A stretch of DNA of 57,186 bases from positions 1 through 57,186 of IMG/VR virus record IMGVR_UViG_3300044970_001263; one strand, given 5' to 3'. This document shows, one piece after another, positions 47,414-55,081 of the stretch (position 1 is its first letter; each line of letters begins with the position of its first letter). The notes beneath the pieces are model-generated. The model was not told the DNA's origin and did not search any database. It saw only the letters and a list, made by a program, of their open reading frames with translations. Source of the stretch: a virus. A program made the position numbers and the translations under genes.

Positions 47414-49573
47414 TCATTCTCCGATTATCCCACGCATCGTGAGTTTGCGCAAGAGGCTCGCCATCTTGACTGGCAACTCCGACGGATCGGCGCAGTCAAT
47501 AAACTCTGGGTACATCTTGCGGTTGTCGTCGTCAGCCCCATAAGTCCCGATGCCTACACCGATCACGATGCCGCCCTCTTTGCGGATTGACTCCACGAGA
47601 TCCTTGACATTCTCAGCGACCGCGCCATCCGTGAACTGAACCACGATGCGCTTCTTAGCATCAACCGCCTTGAGCCGCTCCCACGCCACAGCCAGACCTT
47701 CAGCGGCTGGCGTACCGCCACCACCCCAAGTCCACATATTGGTGAGAGCCTCGTGCGTCAGCGGATCGCTGAACTTCTTGACGATGCCAACCCGCCAGTC
47801 GGAGAATGCGTGCACCTCGTGCGGGATGCTGGAGCGCGAGAGCGCAGCCGACATCAACGCCGATGCTTGCAAGGCGTAGTAGAGCGGCGGGATAATCCCA
47901 CGCCGACCATACATTTCCTTACGAGCAGCATCCAGATCCAGTTTGCTCTTGTGCCCATTGGCGATCCAGTCCTGCGCTAGTCGCATTACTGAACCTTCGT
48001 GCTGATTCAGCGACTCTGCGAAGTCCTTGAGTTGCGTTGTGTGAGCCGCACCCTCCGTCATTGAACCGCTGAGATCCACCGACAGAATGAATGCGCTGCC
48101 ACCGCTGCGACCAGTATCTGGCTCGCGGAAAATATTCATCTTACCAAGTGCAGCCTGTGACGCACGGCGTACATCAAGCCGACCAGTCCGCTCAAACGAG
48201 CGATGCTTACGCCCCGCCTTTGTCTGAGAGAATGTCCGCATCTGCAGAGCCAACGCATTTGCATAAGCACCGACCTCAGCCACCATATTTGCAGCCGCTG
48301 CCTTGTCCTGCTTGAGCACTTCCTCTGATGGCGCGTAGTACTGGTTGCGATTGACTGGTACGACATTGACAGACGCTCCGTCATAGCCGACCTTGCCGCT
48401 GCCGATGGATACCTTGACACGACCATACTCGTCGCCGAGATTCTCAAAGTCCAAGTCCAACTTATTCAGCGGACTGCTTCCACGATTCTGAGTCGGAGTC
48501 AGATTAGTCTGCGGCGCATAGGTGGACTGCTCCACATTGTCGCTCCACAGCGTTGCCTCTGGCTTGAGGGCATCCAACTTCTTGATGAGGCTACGAGCAC
48601 GGCGGCGGATTGAGTCGCTGGTTGCGCCACCCACCACCTTGTCGTTCTTGCCATCAGAGTTGATTTCCCTGCGTGAGTCGCTAACCTGCGTCCCATCTCC
48701 CATACGCTGCATTGCCTCTCGCTCGTGGCGACGCTCATCCGCATCGTAGGTCGTGCTGTCGGTCTCCTTGATTTGGGCTGTGCTTGAATCGCCGCCCGAC
48801 GCTGAGCCTCGTGCAGACCCCCCATCTTGAGCATCCTGATTAGACGCGCTAGGAGCCTCGTTGCCGCTCTTAGGGTCACCAGACCCTACTCCCTGACCCT
48901 GCGTGCCTCCTCGTGGCTCCTGCCCCCCTGTACGAGGCATCTCTGGGGCTGGGGACGGCTGTGCTGCAGCCTTTGCCTTGCGCCCACGGCTGGCGATCTG
49001 GTCGGCTACCTCATCAAAGAGTGGGAACACCCGCTCTACGATTGGCAGCAACTCCTCCGTTGTCTTTGCAGCCCGAGCCGCATCACGCAGCCCAGACTCG
49101 CGGAACTTCTTTGCCAACTCCCGCGCTCGCGGCTTGAGAATCTGTGAGTCGTATTCATATCCTGCTACCTCTAGATACAGCGACTTGATTGCCTGAATGA
49201 TCCACGCTTCTCCCTGAACCTGAGGGATCGTCTGATCTACAAGGTTGCGCTGGAACTGCACGCGCAGACCACGCTTCTTGTGGAATGACTTGCGCTCCAT
49301 ACGCCCATCCTCAAGAGAGTTTAGAATCATCATAGTGCCTTCGTCCAAGTGCCGAGCCGCAGTTGCCGAAGTGCTCGTGATATGCAGAGCCTCGTGCGCT
49401 GCTAGATCCTGAGCATACGGCGACCCGACTGGCAGACTGACCACGCGCTGAGGAATGTGAGTGTTGGCTCCGTGAGCGATGTCACGGATGACAACTGGAT
49501 CCCCACTATTCCCAGCGAATGCGTCAATGTACGATGCCAACTGAGAGCGGTTGAAGCGGTACTTCTTAGACAT
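47414..49573 (-). CDS. VWA-domain protein, CobT/MoxR-partner type (719 aa)
   Basis: Start MSKKYRFNRSQLASYID after GGAGGAGG. An HEALH motif at 60-64 resembles a zinc site. A low-complexity Gly/Ser/Asp/Gln linker (about 195-330) is followed by a von Willebrand A domain with MIDAS ILSVDLSGSMTEG (about 494-506), then TWGGGGTP and VQFTDGAVAENVK. The HExxH-linker-VWA order is that of CobT-like partners of MoxR ATPases. Paired with 49566-50558, it may remodel or activate protein complexes, such as the virion or host enzymes. Confidence 0.8.
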   Translation of the reverse strand: MSKKYRFNRSQLASYIDAFAGNSGDPVVIRDIAHGANTHIPQRVVSLPVGSPYAQDLAAHEALHITSTSATAARHLDEGTMMILNSLEDGRMERKSFHKKRGLRVQFQRNLVDQTIPQVQGEAWIIQAIKSLYLEVAGYEYDSQILKPRARELAKKFRESGLRDAARAAKTTEELLPIVERVFPLFDEVADQIASRGRKAKAAAQPSPAPEMPRTGGQEPRGGTQGQGVGSGDPKSGNEAPSASNQDAQDGGSARGSASGGDSSTAQIKETDSTTYDADERRHEREAMQRMGDGTQVSDSRREINSDGKNDKVVGGATSDSIRRRARSLIKKLDALKPEATLWSDNVEQSTYAPQTNLTPTQNRGSSPLNKLDLDFENLGDEYGRVKVSIGSGKVGYDGASVNVVPVNRNQYYAPSEEVLKQDKAAAANMVAEVGAYANALALQMRTFSQTKAGRKHRSFERTGRLDVRRASQAALGKMNIFREPDTGRSGGSAFILSVDLSGSMTEGAAHTTQLKDFAESLNQHEGSVMRLAQDWIANGHKSKLDLDAARKEMYGRRGIIPPLYYALQASALMSAALSRSSIPHEVHAFSDWRVGIVKKFSDPLTHEALTNMWTWGGGGTPAAEGLAVAWERLKAVDAKKRIVVQFTDGAVAENVKDLVESIRKEGGIVIGVGIGTYGADDDNRKMYPEFIDCADPSELPVKMASLLRKLTMRGIIGE

Positions 49574-50558
49574 TTGCCACCTCCTCCACAACAGGCTGGC
49601 TCTCATCGTCGCCAGCGAACGCATCCAAGAACAACTTGTGAACGACAGGACGATCCTCGCCGTTGATCTTATTAGTGAACGCGATCTCTACCGCAGCCAT
49701 AATGCTGATCTCTGTTGAGAGCAGCGCGATGTCAATGGCGCGGCGGGTACTAGCCGTCACGAACATTGAGAGCGGTTGCTGCTTGACCTTCTGAGTCTCT
49801 GAGCCATCCTCATTCTTGATCGTCTCAAGAACTGGCTCGCCCAGACCAGCAGCACGGCGCACGCTGTTGAATACCTCAACGATGCGAGTCGCACGAGAAT
49901 GCTTGATCTTGCCAGCACGAGCGATGACTGCCGCTTCCTTCTCAGGATTCTCCAGACCGAGATACGCAACCTCTGCTACAATAAAGCGGTCAAGAGTTGC
50001 CTCGTTCAGAATGCGAGCACCAGCGTACTGACCGCTGTCTGCAGGGTTCGCCGTTGCCACCAACATAAATGCTGGATGCGGCTCAATGAACTCTGCACCA
50101 TCGGGCTTCTCATAGACATTGAGTCGGTACTCCGTTGCCAAGAAGTCGTGCAGTCGCATCAGCGTCCGCTCATCGGCAGCGTTGATCTCGTCCAAGACGA
50201 GGATGCCACCCTGACGCAGAGCCGTAGGGAGCGCACCATCACGCCACTCCACAGCGATGCCACCATTGCCAGTCACAGGGATCGGCATACCAATCAACTG
50301 ATCGGTCGTCGTTCCCTCAGCCAGCGAGACAACATAGACAGGCAGCCCCAACTGGTTGGCGAACCAACGAATCGCAGCATTCTTACCAGTCCCAGTATGC
50401 CCAGTCAGCATTACAGGACGCTTGTGCTTGAACCCAAGAGCGAGAGCCGTAGCCTCCTCACCCTGAATCTCGTAATCCTCAGGCTTCGGGATTAGATGCT
50501 CCCCACCTGAAATCTTTGGCTTCTCCAATGAGATGCCCTGAATCTGTACTTCTGCCAC
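49566..50558 (-). CDS. MoxR/CobS-family AAA ATPase (330 aa)
   Basis: GTG start after GGAGGAGG. Walker A GHTGTGKN (residues 53-60), Walker B ILVLDEINAADE (119-130), the AEGTTTDQLIGMPIP hairpin and a sensor/arginine-finger region (NPADSGQYAGARILNEATLDRF) are MoxR-type. Overlaps the VWA gene by 8 bp. Class A element 12 and a leader hairpin precede it. Confidence 0.85.
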   Translation of the reverse strand: MAEVQIQGISLEKPKISGGEHLIPKPEDYEIQGEEATALALGFKHKRPVMLTGHTGTGKNAAIRWFANQLGLPVYVVSLAEGTTTDQLIGMPIPVTGNGGIAVEWRDGALPTALRQGGILVLDEINAADERTLMRLHDFLATEYRLNVYEKPDGAEFIEPHPAFMLVATANPADSGQYAGARILNEATLDRFIVAEVAYLGLENPEKEAAVIARAGKIKHSRATRIVEVFNSVRRAAGLGEPVLETIKNEDGSETQKVKQQPLSMFVTASTRRAIDIALLSTEISIMAAVEIAFTNKINGEDRPVVHKLFLDAFAGDDESQPVVEEVANV

Positions 50559-50580
50559 ATTACACCTCCTCCATACTTCG

Positions 50581-50600
50581 GGGCAGCCGAACGACTGCCC
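50581..50600 (-). promoter_or_regulatory. 5' leader hairpin of the MoxR operon
   Basis: GGGCAG/CTGCCC with TCG..CGG closing, an 8-base loop before GGAGGAGG. Another stem sequence in the same position as the left-arm leaders. Confidence 0.6.
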
Positions 50601-50607
50601 TCACAAC

Positions 50608-50627
50608 CTATACCCTGAAACCTAACA
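50608..50627 (-). promoter_or_regulatory. Class A element 12
   Basis: Diverged copy (TGTTAGGTTTCAGGGTATAG). Serves the MoxR-VWA operon. Confidence 0.7.
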
Positions 50628-50633
50628 GACCTG

Positions 50634-50905
50634 ATTTCCATTTCCTTTGTCCTTCCATTTACTAGCGGCTGGTTTGTGGGGGGTGCACTCTTACTACAAA
50701 GTCCCCACCGACCAATCTTGAGGCTAATGAACCAAAGGTTCGCCCCAGCAGAACAGGTAGTTCGGGGTGTCTGCCACCTCATCCCCTAGCGATAGATCTT
50801 TGATGGCTACCTTTCACCGAGAGCGGCGCAACTGGCTTATGTACACTCCACCAGTCACTAATGCTCAGGGTTACCACGAGTCGCCAGACCCATCGTCCCT
50901 TCCAC
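50634..50905 (-). ncRNA. Candidate structured RNA after class A element 13
   Basis: No gene fits these 270 bases. A ribosome-like GGAAGGG precedes only an 11-codon frame (50858-50893). The transcript has strong nested pairing: CTGGC/GCCAG; TGAGG/CCTCA enclosing CCCCGAAC/GTTC..GGGG and GAACC-TTT-GGTTC; and GTGGGG/CCCCCAC. This looks like a multi-helix RNA with a three-way junction. No tRNA signatures. An attenuated leader for the MoxR operon is an alternative. Confidence 0.45.
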
Positions 50906-50906
50906 T

Positions 50907-50926
50907 ATATACCCTAGATCCTAACA
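50907..50926 (-). promoter_or_regulatory. Class A element 13
   Basis: GATCTAGGG core. Heads the candidate RNA. Confidence 0.7.
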
Positions 50927-50944
50927 TAGCATCTTTGGTACACA

Positions 50945-50964
50945 GGATACCCTAAACCCTAACA
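50945..50964 (-). promoter_or_regulatory. Hybrid class A/B element
   Basis: GTTAGGGTTTAGGGTATCC, intermediate between classes. It lies 38 bp from class A element 13 and 27 bp from B14, making a triple site. Confidence 0.65.
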
Positions 50965-50972
50965 CACCATAC

Positions 50973-50992
50973 TGACCCTAGATTCTAACACA
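50973..50992 (-). repeat. Class B element 14
   Basis: Exact 27-bp offset from the hybrid element. Followed by an A+T-rich stretch to 51030. Confidence 0.75.
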
Positions 50993-51031
50993 CCAACCAT
51001 TTGTTATAAAATAAACAAATGGTAAATAAAT

Positions 51032-51229
51032 CTAAACCTTCAATCCGTACCGACGCAGATCGCGTTTGAGATTCTGCACCGCACGATTATCGCTTGGCGT
51101 GAACGATGAGAACACCTTCGCACCATTCGGGGAGACCCACGATAGATGCGTGTTCTTTCGCTGCTCAACTCGCCAGCCCTGCGAAACCGCGATGTCAAAT
51201 AAATCTTGGTAAACCTTCGGGACTCTCAT
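51032..51229 (-). CDS. HicA-like protein (65 aa)
   Basis: MRVPKVYQDLFDIAVSQGWRVEQRKNTHLSWVSP, with TPSDNRAVQNLKRDLRRYGL, gives the small dsRBD-like fold of HicA mRNA interferases, including the conserved His of KNTHLSW. No HicB partner adjoins it, so it is either an orphan or a structural relative. ATGA overlap with the upstream gene. Confidence 0.7.
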   Translation of the reverse strand: MRVPKVYQDLFDIAVSQGWRVEQRKNTHLSWVSPNGAKVFSSFTPSDNRAVQNLKRDLRRYGLKV

Positions 51230-51366
51230 CTCAGAATGCTCCAAACAATAATCCCCAAAGTAATCAGCGCGCAGACTGCGATGGTCGCATCCTGCCGCTC
51301 TCGTGTCTTACGAGCCTCCTTCACATAATATGACTCAATGTTGCGTACCTTCTTGCGTGTCCTCAT
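51226..51366 (-). CDS. Small single-helix membrane protein (46 aa)
   Basis: Basic N-terminal half (MRTRKKVRNIESYYVKEAR) and a C-terminal membrane helix (TIAVCALITLGIIVWSIL). GGAGG 6 bases upstream. Confidence 0.7.
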   Translation of the reverse strand: MRTRKKVRNIESYYVKEARKTRERQDATIAVCALITLGIIVWSILR

Positions 51367-51725
51367 TCCACACCTCCTTGCTCAATGTCCAAATAGCGGG
51401 ACTTCTTGCCCACAACAAACTCCAGTTGCGTTAGCAGCCGCTTCGCCTCGTCCAGTTTGAGACGGATCGGCATCAAGTCATCAGCCAGATCACGACCTTC
51501 TGGGCTTGAGACCCAGATCGTCACGAGCGCATCCTGACCTAGTTCGCTCTGCTCATCAAAGTCTGCGTCCACCCATAGAGAGATCTGACCGACGATGCCG
51601 ACGAACGGATCGCTGTAGACAGGAACCTCCTGCCCATAGTCAAACACATTCTTGTCGTTCTCCTGTCGCTCAATCGTTGCGTGAACCGCATCCTGAATCA
51701 CCAGCGGGAAATCTTTCGCGTTCAT
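51363..51725 (-). CDS. Hypothetical protein (120 aa)
   Basis: ATG at 51725 follows GGAGG by 6 bases. MNAKDFPLVIQDAVHATIERQENDKN, with acidic beta-rich QISLWVDADFDEQSELG and a helical C-terminus. ATGA overlap downstream. Confidence 0.65.
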   Translation of the reverse strand: MNAKDFPLVIQDAVHATIERQENDKNVFDYGQEVPVYSDPFVGIVGQISLWVDADFDEQSELGQDALVTIWVSSPEGRDLADDLMPIRLKLDEAKRLLTQLEFVVGKKSRYLDIEQGGVE

Positions 51726-51727
51726 AC

Positions 51728-52510
51728 TCAACCTCCGATGCTCATAAAGCCTTCGTCATTCCAAAGGCGCATTCCGTTGTCGTAATATTCCTTACTGATC
51801 ACTCGCTTAGGGTCGTCCTCCCAGAATGGATCAACCTCAATAGTCTCACCTTCTGACTCAACTTCCCAGAAGCCTTCGTCTGTGCATTCTCCGTTGATGA
51901 AAGTATTCTCTCCGATGAAGCCCATCCCCATCTCTGCAAACTTGATATGCACGATCAGGTCAGGATACTTCGCCGATAGTTTTTCTAGGATACGCATCGG
52001 TGGAGACCACGCCGTATCAAAGTTGATAGACACAGCGCGGTCGTACTGGTTGTAGCCAGAGACGGATACATCATCCCCGCTAACGCCCCACTTCGTGCCC
52101 CAGTTTGCGATATTCCAGTTCCACCAGAATAGTGGGTGCTCCGACACCTTGATTCCCAAGTGTTCTGGGCAACGCTCAACAGGAGAGCCGATCTCGCTGG
52201 CAAACGATCCGTCAATCTTTGCGTTATCCTTCAGCGGTGGCTTGCCATTGACTAGCCACGCTCCATTAGGAGCCTCGCCCACATACTCAGCCTTGCAGTC
52301 GCACCCTACATAAGAGTGCTGCGACGGCTCGCCCCGATAGATGCGCGCATCCTCTGGGTCGCCAATCGGCGGTGGCACAATCTTGGCGAAGTCAAAGTCA
52401 GAGTGCTCCGACTTGATCTCGCTAAGAATCTGCTTCAGTCTCTCCTCCGCAGACTCAGCCTTGTCGCTCTCAGCCCTGAGCGTAATAGTATTGCCGCACC
52501 AGTTAGGCAT
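51728..52510 (-). CDS. YubB/DUF1281-like ferredoxin-fold protein (260 aa)
   Basis: Opens MPNWCGNTITLRAESDKAES, the signature of the plasmid/phage YubB (Api92-like) family. It also carries WWNWNIANWGTKWGVSGDDV and an NFDTAWSPPMRILEKLSAKYPDL segment, both conserved there. Function unknown. Coupled by one base to the membrane protein upstream. Confidence 0.8.
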   Translation of the reverse strand: MPNWCGNTITLRAESDKAESAEERLKQILSEIKSEHSDFDFAKIVPPPIGDPEDARIYRGEPSQHSYVGCDCKAEYVGEAPNGAWLVNGKPPLKDNAKIDGSFASEIGSPVERCPEHLGIKVSEHPLFWWNWNIANWGTKWGVSGDDVSVSGYNQYDRAVSINFDTAWSPPMRILEKLSAKYPDLIVHIKFAEMGMGFIGENTFINGECTDEGFWEVESEGETIEVDPFWEDDPKRVISKEYYDNGMRLWNDEGFMSIGG

Positions 52511-52707
52511 TAGAACCTCCCCTTCTTGTTGTAATGATTGCTAAGCGTCTGATCAACCTTGTCGCCGACCAGTAGGATCACACCAAGCAGACCAAGACCA
52601 GACAACGCCCCGACGATCACGCCGAGAGAGTTGTTGCCGTTCAGCCCTGCGATGAATCCACCTCCGAACATAAACCCGAATGCTACTAGCGTATCCTTCG
52701 TATCCAT
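52510..52707 (-). CDS. Small membrane protein (65 aa), paralogue of 3373-3558
   Basis: MDTKDTLVAFGFMFGGGFIAG, two hydrophobic helices around a GLNGNNS turn and a VDQTLSNHYNKKG tail. First gene of the operon behind class A element 14. Confidence 0.75.
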   Translation of the reverse strand: MDTKDTLVAFGFMFGGGFIAGLNGNNSLGVIVGALSGLGLLGVILLVGDKVDQTLSNHYNKKGRF

Positions 52708-52729
52708 CTCAACCTCCTTCTCTACTTGA

Positions 52730-52746
52730 TGAGGGAACTTCCCTCA
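52730..52746 (-). promoter_or_regulatory. 5' leader hairpin of the 52510-52707 operon
   Basis: A perfect 8-bp stem, TGAGGGAA/TTCCCTCA, with a single-base spacer. In RNA the inner pairs would open to a small loop. Confidence 0.6.
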
Positions 52747-52748
52747 TT

Positions 52749-52768
52749 ATATACCCTAGATCCTAACA
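52749..52768 (-). promoter_or_regulatory. Class A element 14
   Basis: GATCTAGGG core. Serves the operon 52707 to 51032. Confidence 0.75.
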
Positions 52769-52773
52769 GACCA

Positions 52774-53184
52774 CTATTCCCAAACATATTCCAAGTCAGG
52801 AGATTCATCCCAACCGAACTTAGAATAGTACTCAGGATTCTTACGCAGCAGATTGCTCCGATGCGATGCGTGGAAGTCCTCGCGTCCCAACCACTTTGGA
52901 ACTACGATAGCCGTCTTGTAGTTTCGGTACGCCATAATCTTGGCGAAGCAAGTGTCCTTGTATCCTCGCTTGATCCACTCAGTACAAATCACCATCCCAT
53001 AGATCGCCAGAGCGTTCTCGTAGCCGCGCCACATCTTTGTGGCGGGATGGTTCACCCACCCCTTTGTCTCGCCAGCCAACGCTTTCAGCAGTTGTAAAAC
53101 TTCTACGCGCTGCTTACCAAGTCGTTGGCGGTCAAGAACTTGCGCCGACTTCTCAAAGTCGTTGTACGGCAGGAAAGTCTGCAT
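52774..53184 (-). CDS. Pyrimidine-dimer DNA glycosylase-like protein (136 aa)
   Basis: MQTFLPYNDFEKSAQVLDRQRLGKQRVEVLQLLKAL, with GWVNHPATKMWRGYENALAIYGMVICTEWIKRGYKD, follows the MSMEG_6728/T4 DenV-related family (nHPaxxMWxGYxxAL, EWxxRGYxD). It would start repair of UV dimers. It lies in the operon of class A element 15. Confidence 0.8.
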   Translation of the reverse strand: MQTFLPYNDFEKSAQVLDRQRLGKQRVEVLQLLKALAGETKGWVNHPATKMWRGYENALAIYGMVICTEWIKRGYKDTCFAKIMAYRNYKTAIVVPKWLGREDFHASHRSNLLRKNPEYYSKFGWDESPDLEYVWE

Positions 53185-53600
53185 TAGTCCCACCACCAGA
53201 CTACTTGGTCGCCACGAATCTCAAACTCGTCCGCTCCAAGATTCGCACCTCGTAGCGCAGCAAGAGTCAGCGTCTTTGAGTCTCCGACAGGCGTAGAGGC
53301 ACACAGACCCTCAACGCTAAGTCGTGCGTCCGTGCGTCCTTGACCGACAACATACCCGATGAAGTGAACATCTAGTCCCTGCTCCATCAGTTTGCCAGCC
53401 TCAATGAGAAGCATCGGCAGACCGATAAAGTTATTCCATCGTGTAATATCTGCCAACTCAGGAGCAGCCTCAATCGCACCGATCAACTCGCCGACCGACA
53501 CATTTGAGAACCTTCGTAGCCCACCGCTCCAGTCGCCATCAAAGTTCCCGACCAGCGCATCCTCAATACGAGAGACCGCCAGATCCTTATCCTCAGACAT
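53184..53600 (-). CDS. Hypothetical protein (138 aa)
   Basis: MSEDKDLAVSRIEDALVGNFDG after GAGGAGG. Helical first half, beta-rich second half ending VVWWWD. TAATG overlap with the glycosylase. Confidence 0.6.
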   Translation of the reverse strand: MSEDKDLAVSRIEDALVGNFDGDWSGGLRRFSNVSVGELIGAIEAAPELADITRWNNFIGLPMLLIEAGKLMEQGLDVHFIGYVVGQGRTDARLSVEGLCASTPVGDSKTLTLAALRGANLGADEFEIRGDQVVWWWD

Positions 53601-53802
53601 TATCCACCTCCTCATCTAAATCCTCAAACCCAGAGACCAGAGCCTCCCCGACAATCTGTCGTGGGTCAGCATCGTAAACCACAGGGACGGCTCGGTCAAT
53701 AACCTTGTCGTCCTCCTGAATCACGATTACATCCAGCCCCTCAATATCGGTTGTCGCATCAGCGACTAGACCACCACGAACCTGAATCACTACTACTGGC
53801 AT
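53593..53802 (-). CDS. Small acidic protein (69 aa)
   Basis: MPVVVIQVRGGLVADATTD after GGAAGGAGGG. Very acidic (EDLDEEVDNV). First gene behind class A element 15. The leader has no hairpin. Confidence 0.65.
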   Translation of the reverse strand: MPVVVIQVRGGLVADATTDIEGLDVIVIQEDDKVIDRAVPVVYDADPRQIVGEALVSGFEDLDEEVDNV

Positions 53803-53821
53803 ACTTCCCTCCTTCCCTACT

Positions 53822-53841
53822 ATATACCCTAGAACCTAACA
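53822..53841 (-). promoter_or_regulatory. Class A element 15
   Basis: GTTCTAGGGTATAT form. Only about 20 bases separate it from the ATG at 53802, so the leader is very short. Confidence 0.75.
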
Positions 53842-53845
53842 TACC

Positions 53846-54175
53846 TTATTGGTGCTGCTCTGGCAGACAAGCCGCGCAGTACGGAACACCTATATCGGTA
53901 TTCAGTTGCTTAGACGCTGGGTCGTACCAAATAATATCGTCCTCAACCACAATGCCGTCGCACTCTGAGCAGTTCTCTACATCGTCAAACTTCTCAGCCC
54001 TGCGATCCTCGCAGCCCCGACAATAAACCAGCACCACGCCAGACCAGTTCTTGTTGCTGTAAAACCACTCGCCGTTGTTATCATTGGCTTGTAGCGACTC
54101 GCCGCATTGGTCGCACTTTGTTGGCTCCTCGTCCATCAAAATCTTTCTATTCATCTGATCACTCATCGCTGCCAT
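53846..54175 (-). CDS. Zinc-ribbon protein (109 aa)
   Basis: CDQCGES, CRGCED, CSECDG and CAAC give four CxxC pairs (eight cysteines), so probably two zinc ribbons. ATG at 54175 is 5 bases after GAGGAGG, overlapping the upstream stop (TGATG). Confidence 0.7.
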   Translation of the reverse strand: MAAMSDQMNRKILMDEEPTKCDQCGESLQANDNNGEWFYSNKNWSGVVLVYCRGCEDRRAEKFDDVENCSECDGIVVEDDIIWYDPASKQLNTDIGVPYCAACLPEQHQ

Positions 54176-54378
54176 CAGTCCTCCTCGTAGCCGTCAAACC
54201 ACGCGCCGTACTTTGCCGTGTGTGCCTTACCCGCTACGCTCTGCGTCGTGCTGCTGCTTGTGTCTGGGTCGGAGCACCATCGCTGAACCTGTTCTAGCGT
54301 CTTGCCCCTTGCCAGAACCCGCGTAGGCTCGTCGCTCAGATACATCCGAACCACCTTGTACTTCTTGCCGTCGCTCAT
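54175..54378 (-). CDS. Small hypothetical protein (67 aa)
   Basis: MSDGKKYKVVRMYLSDEPTRVLARGKTLEQVQRWCSDPDTSSSTT: a KVVRMYxSDEP-x5-RGLTLEEAQxHCxDPDTSSxT pattern widespread in actinophages. Function unknown. Behind class A element 16. Confidence 0.8.
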   Translation of the reverse strand: MSDGKKYKVVRMYLSDEPTRVLARGKTLEQVQRWCSDPDTSSSTTQSVAGKAHTAKYGAWFDGYEED

Positions 54379-54394
54379 AGCCACCTCCTTCACT

Positions 54395-54414
54395 ATATAC
54401 CCTAGACCCTAACA
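54395..54414 (-). promoter_or_regulatory. Class A element 16
   Basis: Overlaps the last codons of the next gene upstream: GTT AGG GTC TAG encodes its V-R-V-stop. Confidence 0.75.
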
Positions 54415-54767
54415 GACCGCTCTACGCTCTTGACCGATCCACAACGATGGCATCGGAAAGTCTTGCCGTCCCACTTGTCTGGTTCTGGCTCAACCTCCAC
54501 GCCTCCTGCGTCAGTCGTCCCGAATCCGTCCGCGTTCACATCATTACCGCACTCGCAGACAAGGAAGTCGCCGTCGTACCTGATCTCGTGCTCCTGATGG
54601 TCGTAGGCTCGTCCCGCGTGAACCGCGCTGATCTCCTCCTCCCACCAGTCGCCGATCTCCATCTCTCTGGCGATCTCCTCAGCCTTCCGCATTGCTTCCG
54701 CTGCGGTCTTGGCTTCCACTCTGATCTCAACATCCGCTACCTTGCGAACCTCAACCTCAAAGATCAT
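54402..54767 (-). CDS. Acidic protein with zinc ribbon (121 aa)
   Basis: MIFEVEVRKVADVEIRVEAKTAAEAMRKAEEIA is an Arc/SSB-like alpha/beta start. CECGND and CHRCGS form a zinc ribbon. Its C-terminus RSVRV is encoded by class A element 16. Confidence 0.75.
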   Translation of the reverse strand: MIFEVEVRKVADVEIRVEAKTAAEAMRKAEEIAREMEIGDWWEEEISAVHAGRAYDHQEHEIRYDGDFLVCECGNDVNADGFGTTDAGGVEVEPEPDKWDGKTFRCHRCGSVKSVERSVRV

Positions 54768-55039
54768 TACTGAACCTCCTCGTCAATGAATCCGTCCAGT
54801 CGGAACTGATCAACGATCACCCCCGCTGGCACTTCCGTGCCGTATACCCGATGCGAGACACCCTCTGGCATCTCAATGCGCTCGTCGCTGTCTCCGTTGC
54901 GTACCGCCTCAATCGCCGCCTGTGCCACCGCGATCATAGATCGTGGCGGTGCGGGATAGAGATTGCTGGTCATATGCCACTCCAACGCGACATCCTCGCT
55001 TGCTACCTCGCGCATCCCCATCAGTCCTGTGTATCCCAT
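54767..55039 (-). CDS. Small hypothetical protein (90 aa)
   Basis: MGYTGLMGMREVASEDVALEWHMTSNLYPAPPRSMIAVAQAAIEAV. A leader GGAGGTACTGAT almost identical to that of 55729-55998. Cap-like VPAGVIVDQFRLDGFIDEE tail. Unknown family. Confidence 0.7.
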   Translation of the reverse strand: MGYTGLMGMREVASEDVALEWHMTSNLYPAPPRSMIAVAQAAIEAVRNGDSDERIEMPEGVSHRVYGTEVPAGVIVDQFRLDGFIDEEVQ

Positions 55040-55058
55040 ATCAGTACCTCCTTCCACT

Positions 55059-55078
55059 ATATACCCTAGAACCTAACA
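55059..55078 (-). promoter_or_regulatory. Class A element 17
   Basis: GTTCTAGGG form. Serves 55039 to 54402. Confidence 0.75.
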
Positions 55079-55081
55079 TAC

